25,197 bases of DNA. Origin: CAZMGG01 sp964565715. Its GTDB lineage: Bacteria > Planctomycetota > UBA1135 > UBA2386. The stretch is taken from NCBI GenBank assembly GCA_964565715.1, contig CAZMGG010000083.1, positions 1 to 25,197 on the forward strand, in the 5' to 3' direction. A program made the position numbers and the translations under genes. This document shows positions 7,377 through 15,041 of this stretch, piece by piece. The notes under the pieces are model-generated. The model saw nothing but the letters and a program-made list of their open reading frames with translations, had not been told where the DNA came from and did not search any database. Within the stretch, counting starts at the first letter, position 1. Each line of letters begins with the position of its first letter.

Positions 7377-9740
7377 CTACCTGCCGAGGTTGATCAGGGT
7401 CTGGGTCATCTCCTGCACGGTGGCGAGGAACCGCGAGGCAGCGTCGAAGGCGCTCTGGAAGCGCAGCATGTCGATCATCTCCTCGTCGAGGTTGACGCCG
7501 GAGATGCTCTCGCGCTGCTGTTCGAGGTGCTGCAGCAGCTCGCTCTGGCCCACCAGGATCTGCTCGGCGCCGGCGGCGCTGAAGCCCAGCTCGCCGACCA
7601 TGTCGGCGTAGAAGTCCTCCAGCGTGTTGTCGCTCAGATCGGCCAGCCCGCTGCGGCGCAGCGCCCCCATGCGGTCCAGGTTGGCGGCGTCGCCGGTGGC
7701 GCCGGACAGGCCGGCCGCCAGCAGGTCCGGATTGGCGACCAGGTCCGGATTGACCGTGATGTCGCTGGCGTCGCGGCCGTGGAAGAAGCTGTTGAGGCCG
7801 AGCGCCACCAGCACGTCGGAGGTGTCGCTGTCGGCGAGCACGTCGAAAGCCATGGCGTGGCCGGCGGTGGCGCTCACCGCGCCGCTGCCGAAGCCGATCT
7901 TGACGCCGTTGCCCAGGTCGATGGGGTCGCCGGGTGTGTAGCCGGCGCCGACGTTCAGGCGGGTCACCAGCTGGCCGTTCTGGTCGAACACCGAGACCTG
8001 CAGGTTCTGGGTGACGCCGATCTCGCCGTCCTGGTTGGGCACGAACACCAGCTGGCCGTTGCTGGTGCCGTTGTAGTTGCCCTCGACGGTGACGCGGACG
8101 CCGTTGTCCTGGCCGAGGCTGGCGGTGGTCGACAGGCCGAGCGTCTGCAGGATCGTGCCGGCGCCGATGTTGGCCAGCTGCAGTTGCGAGGTGGAGCCGC
8201 CGGAGTTGCTGCGGATCAGCAGGCGGCCGCCGACCTCGTAGGCGGTGCCGGCGGTGCCGAGGTCGTCGTTGATCGCCGCCGCCAGCTCGGTGGCGGTGAC
8301 CGCGCCGACGTTGGCGAAGTCGTTCGAGTTGATCGTCACCGTGGTGGTGGTGGGCGACCCGGCGGTGCCGGTGACGACGTCGAAGGTCACCGGGAAGGTC
8401 TGTCCGCTCAGGTCGAAGGGTCCGTTGGCGGCGGTGCCCACCGACGGCCGCTGGCCGCCGAAGGTGTCGCGGGTGTTGGGCGTCGGATCCAGGCGCGGCG
8501 AGAAGTCGAAGCCGTAGCCGCCGTCGGCGGCGATGCGCAGGCGACCGGTGGGATCCACCGAGGCGGTCAGGTGGTCGATGGCGTTGAGCTGGTTGGCGAG
8601 GTCCTGCAGGGTCATCGCCTGCGGATCGACGGCGATGCGGCGGCGTTCCATCGCGCCGGTCGTGCGGTTGGTGACGCTGACGTAGAGGTCGCCCTTCTCG
8701 ATCCTGGTCAGGAAGCCGGCCTGGCCGAGCAGCTCGTTGCCGCGCACGCCGTTGCCGTCGCGGTCCTCGGCGCCGTAGAAGGCGTTGAGGGCCTGGAACG
8801 GGCCCGACCGCGGCATGCCGGTGGTCTGCAGCCGGTTGGTCTCCAGCATCAGGTTCTGGGCGAGCTGGTCGATGCGCGCGCGCAGCTCCGGGATGTTGCC
8901 CTGTTCCTGCCGCAGCAGGCCGGCGATGCGGCCCTCGTTGACCTGCACCGCCGTCCGGCTGCGCGCCACCACGACCTGGGTCACGCCGGAGGTGCTCTTG
9001 GCGACGTCCAGGTCGGCGACCCGGTCGCCGCCCACCAGCAGGTGGCCGCCGACGATGAGATCGACGGAGCCGGTGCTGCGCTCGAGGGCGCGGGTGTCGA
9101 TCAGCTTGCCGATCTCGCGGATGTGGGCCTCGCGCTGGTCGCGCAGGTCGTTGGCGCTGCTGCCGTTGGCTTCCATCGCCGTGATCTGGGCGTTGAGCTG
9201 GGCCACCGCCGCGGCCCGCTGGTTGACCAGCCGGAGCTGGCCGCGCACCTCGGTGAAGGTGCTCTCCTGCAGGTCGCCGAAGCGGCGGGTCATCAGGCGC
9301 AGGCCGTCGGCCATCACGTTGGCGGACTGCACGACGCCGCCGCGCAGGGCGCGGTCGCCCGGATCGCTCTGCAGGCGGTCGATGCTGCCGAAGAAGCCGC
9401 CGAGGCTCTCGCTGAGGCCGCCGTTCGGCTCGCTGAAGATGCCCTCCAGCTCCTGCCAGCGCGCCTGCTCGACCTCGGCGGAGCCGACCATGCCGAGCTG
9501 CAGACGGATGCGGCGTTCGAGGCCGTCGTCCACCAGGCGCGAGATGTTGGCGACATCGACGCCGGAACCCATCTGCAGGCCGCGACCCAGCGAGAACGGC
9601 AGCGACGCCACCAGGTCGACGCGCTGGCGCGTGTAGCCGGGCGTGTTGACGTTGGCGATGTTGTTGCCCGCGGTCTGCATCTGCGACCGCGCGGCGGTGA
9701 GCGCCTTGAGGCCGGCGCCGAGTCCGAATCCGAAGGTCAT
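7377..9740 (-). CDS. flgK: Flagellar hook-associated protein 1
   Basis: FlgK is the first junction protein on top of the hook. The 787-aa protein begins with the rod/hook/HAP signature AGNNIANVNTPGYTRQRVDL (residues about 26-45) and ends with the paired C-terminal helix containing NLDEEMIDMLRFQSAFDAAS and FLATVQEMTQTLINLGR. These ends form the D0/D1 core. The large middle (about 300-690) is beta-rich; around residues 477-538 it holds a module like the flagellin hook IN motif that resembles one in FlgE. A DRDGNGVRGNE loop near residue 325 looks like a Ca-binding loop. It is longer than the roughly 550-aa enterobacterial FlgK. It lies 10 bases after flgN, its probable chaperone gene, with a GAGGAA ribosome site before the ATG. 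Confidence 0.96.
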   Translation of the reverse strand: MTFGFGLGAGLKALTAARSQMQTAGNNIANVNTPGYTRQRVDLVASLPFSLGRGLQMGSGVDVANISRLVDDGLERRIRLQLGMVGSAEVEQARWQELEGIFSEPNGGLSESLGGFFGSIDRLQSDPGDRALRGGVVQSANVMADGLRLMTRRFGDLQESTFTEVRGQLRLVNQRAAAVAQLNAQITAMEANGSSANDLRDQREAHIREIGKLIDTRALERSTGSVDLIVGGHLLVGGDRVADLDVAKSTSGVTQVVVARSRTAVQVNEGRIAGLLRQEQGNIPELRARIDQLAQNLMLETNRLQTTGMPRSGPFQALNAFYGAEDRDGNGVRGNELLGQAGFLTRIEKGDLYVSVTNRTTGAMERRRIAVDPQAMTLQDLANQLNAIDHLTASVDPTGRLRIAADGGYGFDFSPRLDPTPNTRDTFGGQRPSVGTAANGPFDLSGQTFPVTFDVVTGTAGSPTTTTVTINSNDFANVGAVTATELAAAINDDLGTAGTAYEVGGRLLIRSNSGGSTSQLQLANIGAGTILQTLGLSTTASLGQDNGVRVTVEGNYNGTSNGQLVFVPNQDGEIGVTQNLQVSVFDQNGQLVTRLNVGAGYTPGDPIDLGNGVKIGFGSGAVSATAGHAMAFDVLADSDTSDVLVALGLNSFFHGRDASDITVNPDLVANPDLLAAGLSGATGDAANLDRMGALRRSGLADLSDNTLEDFYADMVGELGFSAAGAEQILVGQSELLQHLEQQRESISGVNLDEEMIDMLRFQSAFDAASRFLATVQEMTQTLINLGR

Positions 9741-9750
9741 GGGTGGTTCC

Positions 9751-10275
9751 TCACAGGCGTCCGTCGACGAGGTTGCCGGCGCCGGCGCCGCCGATGCGAC
9801 GGGCGTTGCGGTCGTAGGCGGTGGGGGCGTGCTGCTCGGCGGCGACGCCGCGCAGCCAGGAGTCGTGGGCGCGGCGGGAGAAGTCGAGGAGGCGGCCGCC
9901 GAGCGCGGTCTCGGTGCGGACCGCGGCGGCGGCGGCGGTGGCCTCGGCGGCCGCCGCCCGCAGGCGGTGGCCCAGCGGCGCCGGCAGGTGCGGCGCGATC
10001 AGCGAGACGGTGATCTTCAGCTCGCGGCCGGGCAGCGCGCCCGGCAGCGGCAGGAGCTGTTCGAGGCCGGCGATCAGCTCGCCGCGGCGCTGCTCCTCGG
10101 CGCGCAGCTCGTTGGCCAGGGCCTCGAGATCGGTGGCCGGCGCCTCCAGCTCGCTGGGCCGCGCCGAGATCCAGGCGGTGCGGCGCTGGCGCAGCCCCTG
10201 CTCGAGCTGCCGCAGCAGGTTGGTGGTGAAGCGGAGCGAGCGGATCAGCCGCTCGGCCTGGTCAGGCGCGGACAT
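9751..10275 (-). CDS. flgN: FlgN-like flagellar export chaperone
   Basis: A 174-aa, almost entirely helical and charged protein with no signal peptide, in the canonical position immediately before flgK-flgL, whose products FlgN keeps export-competent in the cytoplasm. The C-terminus has TAYDRNAR, resembling the 'tYdr.G' end found in many FlgN-family proteins. FlgN sequences are poorly conserved, so the call rests on length, helical pattern, that C-terminal motif and gene order. The start ATG (10273-10275) lies inside the end of flgJ; the two genes overlap by 14 bases. Confidence 0.8.
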   Translation of the reverse strand: MSAPDQAERLIRSLRFTTNLLRQLEQGLRQRRTAWISARPSELEAPATDLEALANELRAEEQRRGELIAGLEQLLPLPGALPGRELKITVSLIAPHLPAPLGHRLRAAAAEATAAAAAVRTETALGGRLLDFSRRAHDSWLRGVAAEQHAPTAYDRNARRIGGAGAGNLVDGRL

Positions 10276-10627
10276 CGAGACCTCCGGGGCGGCGGGTGGC
10301 GGCGGCGGCCGGCGGAATCTCGCCGTGCCGTTCCATGTCGCGCAGGATCGAGTCGGCGATGCCGAACTGGCCGTTCCGGCTCAGGTCCTGGGCCATCTGG
10401 TTGTCGAACCACTGGGTGTAGGTGTCGGCGCCGGGGCCGTCGCCGAACAGGCCGCCGCCCTCGGCGCCGGCGAAGTCGCCGCTCTTGCGCAGGTTCTCCA
10501 CCAGCATCTGCACGAACAGCTCCTCGAACTGCCGCGCGGTGGCGGTGGCCCTGGCCCGCGGATCGGTCGCCGGGCGGTCGCCGGCGATCTGCACGGTGCG
10601 CAGCGCGTCGATGCGGGCGCCCTGCAT
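10262..10627 (-). CDS. flgJ: Rod-binding protein FlgJ, short form without muramidase domain
   Basis: Rod cap protein that assists assembly of the rod through the periplasm. The 121-aa protein matches the N-terminal FlgJ domain: ATARQFEELFVQMLVENLRK (about residues 27-47) followed by GDGPGADTYTQWFDNQMAQD and LSRNGQFGIADSILRDM. The C-terminal peptidoglycan hydrolase domain of enterobacterial FlgJ is absent, as in many other phyla, so another enzyme must open the wall. The ATG (10625-10627) overlaps the flgI stop by one base (TGATG), so I prefer it to an upstream open frame that is antisense-like sequence inside flgI. It overlaps flgN by 14 bases. Confidence 0.9.
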   Translation of the reverse strand: MQGARIDALRTVQIAGDRPATDPRARATATARQFEELFVQMLVENLRKSGDFAGAEGGGLFGDGPGADTYTQWFDNQMAQDLSRNGQFGIADSILRDMERHGEIPPAAAATRRPGGLDVRA

Positions 10628-11835
10628 CAGCGGATCTCCAGCTCGGCGTGCAGGTAGCCGCCCATCTCGAGGGCCTGGAACACCGCGACCAGCTGCGACG
10701 GCGTCAGGCCGAGCGAGCGGAGGTTCTGCAGCAGGTCGCCCACCGAGGCGCCGGCGGAGAACGGCTTCGGGTCGGAGCTGGAGCCGGTGACGTCGATGCG
10801 GGTGCGGCCGACGCGCTCGCTGGTGCCCTGGGAGAACGGCGCGATGGGCTGCGACACCTCCTCCTCGTTGACCACGGCGATGGTCAGGTCGCTGACCGCG
10901 ACGACGCACGGCGAGATCATCACGCCCTGGCCGGCGAGCACGGTGCCGGTGGCCTGGTCGACCATGATCCGGGCCGGGTTCTCGACCCGCACCCGCACGC
11001 CGCTGAGCAGGCCCAGCAGGCGCATGGCGTTCTGCGGCGTGCGCTCGTCGGGCTCCAGCTCGATGCGCACCAGCGTCGGATCGACCGGGTAGACGGTGTC
11101 GACGGTGCCGTCGAGCGCGGTGCGGATGCCGTTGGCGATGGCCTGGGCGTTGTGCGTGCTCGGGTTGAGCACCTGCAGCTCGAGGTGGCCCGAGGCGGAG
11201 AAGAACGACGACTCCAGGTCCTTGACCACCTGGCCGCCGTTGGTGACCCAGCCGGTGGTGGGGTGGTTGCGCTGCACCGAGGCGTTCTGGCCGGTGGCGG
11301 CGAAGCCGTTCACCAGCAGGGCGCCCTGGGCGATGACGTAGACCGTGCCGTCGACGGCGCGCAGCTCGCAGCGCATGAGCTGGCCGCCGCGCAGCGACGT
11401 GGCGTCGCCGAGCACCTCGGCCTTGACGTCGATCGGCTGGCCGACCTTGGCGAACGGCGGCAGCGTGGCGGTGACGCTGACCAGGGCGGTGCCGCCGGCG
11501 ATGACGTCGGCGATGGTGATGTTGAGGCCCTCGCGGCGGACCAGGTTGAGCAGCGCCTGTCGCGAGCTGCGATCGCTGGCGCCGGTGCCGGCGAGCCCGG
11601 TGATGATGCCGATGCCGACCAGCGGCTGCGACATGCTGTTGTGCAGCCGGGTGACGGCGCGGATCTCGGGCTCGAGGATGACCGGCGCGAAGGCCGCGGC
11701 CGGCGCCGACGCCGGCGCCGGGGCGGGGATCGCCGGCGGGGTGGTGACGGCGCTGGGCGGGGTCGCGGTGGGATCCTGGGCCAGGACCGGCAGGACCGGA
11801 CCGAGCAGGAAGGCGATGAGCCGGGAGCGATGCAT
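10627..11835 (-). CDS. flgI: Flagellar P-ring protein FlgI
   Basis: Periplasmic P-ring subunit around the rod in the peptidoglycan layer. The N-terminus MHRSRLIAFLLGPVLPVLAQ is a Sec signal peptide. It is followed by an unusual 25-30 residue Pro/Ala/Thr-rich linker before the P-ring domain starts at about residue 50 with EIRAVTRLHNSMSQPLVGIG and GLAGTGASDRSSRQALLNLV. Later family blocks are PPFAKVGQPIDV, GGQLMRCELRAVDGTVYVIA, IMVDQATGTVLAGQGVMISP and the C-terminal LTPSQLVAVFQALEMGGYLHA. The mature part is about family length. I start at the ATG at 11835 because the frame further upstream is the shadow of flgH. It follows flgH by 11 bases. Confidence 0.96.
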   Translation of the reverse strand: MHRSRLIAFLLGPVLPVLAQDPTATPPSAVTTPPAIPAPAPASAPAAAFAPVILEPEIRAVTRLHNSMSQPLVGIGIITGLAGTGASDRSSRQALLNLVRREGLNITIADVIAGGTALVSVTATLPPFAKVGQPIDVKAEVLGDATSLRGGQLMRCELRAVDGTVYVIAQGALLVNGFAATGQNASVQRNHPTTGWVTNGGQVVKDLESSFFSASGHLELQVLNPSTHNAQAIANGIRTALDGTVDTVYPVDPTLVRIELEPDERTPQNAMRLLGLLSGVRVRVENPARIMVDQATGTVLAGQGVMISPCVVAVSDLTIAVVNEEEVSQPIAPFSQGTSERVGRTRIDVTGSSSDPKPFSAGASVGDLLQNLRSLGLTPSQLVAVFQALEMGGYLHAELEIR

Positions 11836-11846
11836 GATGGCGTGCC

Positions 11847-12461
11847 TCAGAACGGCCAGGCGGCCCAGACCAGGGTGTCGAACAGCGAGCCGACGGGGCC
11901 GCGGCTGGTCTGCCGCGTGTTGGGCCCTTCGCCGAGGATGGCGACGCGGGCGTCGGCCACCATCGACGAGCTGACGGTGTTGGTGGTGCTGACGTCGAGC
12001 TGGCGGACGATGCCGGAGATGCGCAGCGTGCGGGTCTGGTCGTCGACCTGCACGGTGCGCGAGCCGGCGATCACCAGGTTCCCGTTCGGCTGCACGTCGA
12101 TCACGATCGCCGCGATGCTGGCCTGCACCACCGACTTCTGGCCCTGCTTGGCCTCGCCCTCGAAATCCTGTTCCTTGCGGACCTCGACCTTGGGCAGCAC
12201 GTTGGACTTGAACGGCTTGTCGCTCAGCGAGAACGACTCCAGGCGGGCGGCCAGCGAGGTGCTGTTGCTGCGCTCGACCTTCTCGTCGTTGGCCACCGAG
12301 TGCGACTCGTTGATGGTGATGGTCAGCACGTCGCCGACCATGCGGGCGCGCAGGTCGGCGATCACCGCGGCGTTGGCGCCGTTCTGCTGGTAGAGGTTCT
12401 GGGCCGGCGCCGCGAGGGCCAGCAGGACGGTGCACGCGGCGGTGAGGGTCACGGGGCGCAT
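11847..12461 (-). CDS. flgH: Flagellar L-ring protein FlgH
   Basis: Subunit of the outer-membrane L ring. The 204-aa protein has the FlgH core: GDVLTITINESHSVANDE (about residues 43-60), a linker region with LESFSLSDKPFKSN, then IAAIVIDVQPNGNLVIAGSR and TVQVDDQTRTLRISGIVRQ followed by TNTVSSSMVADARVAILGEG. The N-terminus is MRPVTLTAACTVLLALAAPA with probable signal peptidase I cleavage after APA. The only cysteine there is residue 10, before the hydrophobic stretch, so the usual FlgH lipobox is missing. An excellent AGGAG ribosome site lies 5 bases before the ATG. It sits between flgA and flgI. Confidence 0.96.
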   Translation of the reverse strand: MRPVTLTAACTVLLALAAPAQNLYQQNGANAAVIADLRARMVGDVLTITINESHSVANDEKVERSNSTSLAARLESFSLSDKPFKSNVLPKVEVRKEQDFEGEAKQGQKSVVQASIAAIVIDVQPNGNLVIAGSRTVQVDDQTRTLRISGIVRQLDVSTTNTVSSSMVADARVAILGEGPNTRQTSRGPVGSLFDTLVWAAWPF

Positions 12462-12480
12462 GGTTGCTCCTGGGTGCGGG

Positions 12481-13491
12481 TCAGTTGCCGACGGGGACGA
12501 CGACGGTGCCGGGCGCGGCGGCGATGCCGGTGATCTGGGCGCGGCTCTGGGCGTTGGTCACCACCACGTTCTCGCCGCGGATGGCGTCGTGGTTGGCGAT
12601 GCCCTTGGCGGTGACCTTGATGTTGCCGCGGGTCAGCACCACGGTGACCAGCTCGCCGCGGCGGATCAGGGCGGGCTCGGACACGTCGGTGAGCGTGATC
12701 AGCTGGTTCGCCGACAGATTGCGGCGGGCGATCATCCCGGCCACCGCGTCGAAGGTGGTGACGTAGAGGCCGGGCGTCTCGCTGGCCTTCTCCCGCGAGA
12801 ACGCCAGGTTCTCGGGGCCGAGCGGGGCGCCGGCGCGGATCGGGCCCAGGGTCTTCAGCACCTGGCGGTAGCGGGTGATGCGGTACTGGACGGCGACGGT
12901 CTTGAAGCGCTCGCCGTCGACCATCACCTCGACGTCGACCAGGGCGCTGGTCTGGCCGAGCTGGCCGCTGCGGACGCGGGCCCGCATCTCCAGGCTCTGC
13001 CGGCCCGGCGGCACCTGCAGGTGCCGGACCCGCGAGATGACCTCGGTCTCGACGTCGGCGCGTTCCTGCTCGAGCAGCGCGCGCAGGGCGGTGTTGGCGG
13101 CCTCGGTGAGCTCGCCGGCCGGCAGTTCGGTCACCACGCCCTGCACCAGGGTCTCGTTGGCGCCCTTCACCGCGAAGCGGCCGGCCGGGTGGCCGGCGAC
13201 CACCAGCGCCTGCAGCATCTCGTTGCGGGTGATGGCGCGGCTGTAGCCGGGCACCGGGGTGGGGCCCAGCACGATGGCGCCGATCGCCGCGGCCTCGTGG
13301 CCGGCGGGCAGCACGTCGCAGACGTCGGCGATGCGGACGTCGGTGCCGCGCACCAGGGCCGAGGTGCGCACCACCAGCTCGAACGCCGGCTTGGTCTTCT
13401 CGTCGCCGCCGCCGGGGCCGCCGGCGGGGGCGGCGCCGGCGCCGAGCGCGACAGCGAGCACGGACCACAGGATGCGGGTGATGACGGTCAT
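12481..13491 (-). CDS. flgA: FlgA, P-ring assembly chaperone
   Basis: Periplasmic chaperone needed to polymerise FlgI into the P ring. The 336-aa protein has a Sec signal (MTVITRILWSVLAVALGAGAAPA), a glycine-rich linker, and a C-terminal SAF/ChapFlgA domain. The latter is recognisable as GPIRAGAPLGPENLAFSREK, then NLSANQLITLTDVSEPALIR, RGELVTVVLTRGNIKVTAKG, and a closing 'VTN.QS...ITGI' segment (VVVTNAQSRAQITGIA). It is longer than the roughly 220-aa enterobacterial FlgA because of an extra N-terminal domain (about 35-200). It lies 19 bases before flgH and starts 4 bases after the flgG stop, with GAGGT as ribosome site. Confidence 0.93.
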   Translation of the reverse strand: MTVITRILWSVLAVALGAGAAPAGGPGGGDEKTKPAFELVVRTSALVRGTDVRIADVCDVLPAGHEAAAIGAIVLGPTPVPGYSRAITRNEMLQALVVAGHPAGRFAVKGANETLVQGVVTELPAGELTEAANTALRALLEQERADVETEVISRVRHLQVPPGRQSLEMRARVRSGQLGQTSALVDVEVMVDGERFKTVAVQYRITRYRQVLKTLGPIRAGAPLGPENLAFSREKASETPGLYVTTFDAVAGMIARRNLSANQLITLTDVSEPALIRRGELVTVVLTRGNIKVTAKGIANHDAIRGENVVVTNAQSRAQITGIAAAPGTVVVPVGN

Positions 13492-13495
13492 GGCG

Positions 13496-14290
13496 CTACC
13501 TCGTGATGTTGGTGGCGGTGGACAGCATCTGGTCGCTGGCCTGGATGGCGCGGCTGTTCACCTCGTAGGCGCGCTGCGCCACGATCAGGTTCACCAGCTC
13601 GTTGACGATCTGGACGTTGGACCGCTCGATGAAGCCCTGCTTCAGGGAGCCCAGGCCGTTCTGGCCCGGGGTGCCGGTGGTGGGCGGGCCCGACGCCTCG
13701 GTCTGCCGCACGACGTTGCCGCCGATGGCGAGCATGCCGGACGGATTGAGGAAGCGGTGGACGTTGAGCTGGCCGAACAGCGAGCTGGTGTCGGCGTTGC
13801 CGGCGGTGCGGCCGGTGACGCGGCCTTCCGGGTCGATGTTGATCTCCAGCAGGTCGGGCGGCAGCGTGATCTCGGGCAGCAGCACGTGGCCCGACCCGGT
13901 CACCAGCTTGCCGTCGGCGTTCAGGTGGAAGGCGCCGTCGCGGGTGTAGCCCGTCGAGCCGTCCGGCAGCGTCACCGCGAAGAAGCCCTCGCCGTCGATG
14001 GCGACATCGAGGTTGCGGTCGGTGATCTCCAGGGTGCCCGGCGAGAACACCTTGGTGCTGCCGGAGATCCGGGAGCCGGAGCCGATCTGCAGACCGATCG
14101 GCGCGGCGTTGCCGGCCTGGTCGCGCTGCAGACCGGGCGACTGCATGGTGACGTAGAGCAGGTCCTCGAAGGACGCCTGCGAACGCTTGAACCCGGCCGT
14201 GTTCACGTTCGCGATGTTGTTCGCGATCATGTCGACCATGGTCTGCTGGGACTTCATGCCCGTGGCGGTGGTGTAGAGGCTCTTCAGCAT
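13496..14290 (-). CDS. flgG: Flagellar distal rod protein FlgG
   Basis: Distal rod subunit. The 264-aa protein has the FlgG start MLKSLYTTATGMKSQQTMVD followed by MIANNIANVNTAGFKRSQA. It continues with SFEDLLYVTMQSPG, GSRISGSTKVFSPGTLEITD, LDVAIDGEGFFAV and YTRDGAFHLNADGKLVT, and ends with IVNELVNLIVAQRAYEVNSR and AIQASDQMLSTATNITR. These are textbook FlgG blocks and the length is exactly that of the family. The ATG at 14288-14290 follows the flgF stop by 2 bases; an open frame further upstream is the shadow of flgF. Confidence 0.97.
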   Translation of the reverse strand: MLKSLYTTATGMKSQQTMVDMIANNIANVNTAGFKRSQASFEDLLYVTMQSPGLQRDQAGNAAPIGLQIGSGSRISGSTKVFSPGTLEITDRNLDVAIDGEGFFAVTLPDGSTGYTRDGAFHLNADGKLVTGSGHVLLPEITLPPDLLEINIDPEGRVTGRTAGNADTSSLFGQLNVHRFLNPSGMLAIGGNVVRQTEASGPPTTGTPGQNGLGSLKQGFIERSNVQIVNELVNLIVAQRAYEVNSRAIQASDQMLSTATNITR

Positions 14291-14292
14291 GG

Positions 14293-15036
14293 CTATCTCA
14301 CGCTCTCGATCAGTTGTTCGCTCATGCGCCCGACGCCGGTCAGGGCGCGTTGGGTGGCGCCGAAGGTGCGCTGCACCAGGATCATCTGGACCATCTCCTG
14401 CAGGCTGTCGACGTTGCTGCCCTCGACGTAGCCCTGTTGGATGGCGCCGGGCGGCGCCGGCAGCGGCGACTGGCCGCCGAGGTCGACGTAGAGGCCGTCG
14501 CCGCGCGGCTGCAGCGCGTTGCGGTCGGGGAGCTGCCACAGGCCCAGCGGACCCCAGGTCTGGCCGGTGCCGCCGGCCTCGGCGATGGTGCCGTTCGGCG
14601 AGATGGTGATGTCGCTGGGCGACACGTCGCCGTTCAGCAGGGTGATCTCGGTGTTGTTGGCGTCGAGGTAGCGCAGCCCGGCGCGGGTCACCAGGCGGCC
14701 CTTGTCGTCGAGCCGCATCTCCCCGTCGCGGGTGTAGAAGATCCGGCCCTCGTCGTCCTGCACGCGCATGAAGGCGCGCTGGTCGAGGGCGACGTCGAAC
14801 TTGTTGCCGGTCTGCCGCGACACCCCCGGCCGCCAGTCGGTGTGCTCGCCGTAGGCGATGGTCGGCATGCTCGCCTGCAGGTGCTGCGCGAACAGGTCGC
14901 CGCCCTCGACGGCCTGGTAGCTGCGGCGCTTGAAGCTCTTGGTGTCGACGTTGGCGAGGTTGTGGGCGATGGCCCCCTGGACGTTGGCCAGGTAGGACAT
15001 GCTGCGCACCAGCGCGCTCTCGGCGTAGTTGCCCAT
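14293..15036 (-). CDS. flgF: Flagellar proximal rod protein FlgF
   Basis: Proximal rod subunit of the FlgB/C/F/G/E family. The 247-aa protein begins MGNYAESALVRSMSYLANVQ, then has the N-terminal rod motif IAHNLANVDTKSFKRRSY. The central part contains GNKFDVALDQRAFMRVQDDE and YTRDGEMRLDDKGRLVTRAG. The C-terminal domain has GYVEGSNVDSLQEMVQMILV and QRTFGATQRALTGVGRMSEQ. It is clearly a FlgF/FlgG paralogue; the divergence from the canonical start and its position before flgG favour FlgF. The gap to flgE is 5 bases. Confidence 0.92.
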   Translation of the reverse strand: MGNYAESALVRSMSYLANVQGAIAHNLANVDTKSFKRRSYQAVEGGDLFAQHLQASMPTIAYGEHTDWRPGVSRQTGNKFDVALDQRAFMRVQDDEGRIFYTRDGEMRLDDKGRLVTRAGLRYLDANNTEITLLNGDVSPSDITISPNGTIAEAGGTGQTWGPLGLWQLPDRNALQPRGDGLYVDLGGQSPLPAPPGAIQQGYVEGSNVDSLQEMVQMILVQRTFGATQRALTGVGRMSEQLIESVR

Positions 15037-15041
15037 GGCGG

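Noticed and set aside
7527..12393. Very long plus-strand frames opposite flgK, flgN, flgJ, flgI and flgH
   Set aside because: They are mirror frames caused by strong GC3 bias in the minus-strand genes; translated products are repetitive and match nothing recognisable, while the minus-strand frames are clear flagellar proteins.
12432..12461. Cysteine 10 of FlgH as a lipobox
   Set aside because: It comes before the hydrophobic stretch, with TAA in front and only nine preceding residues, so it does not fit a lipoprotein signal.
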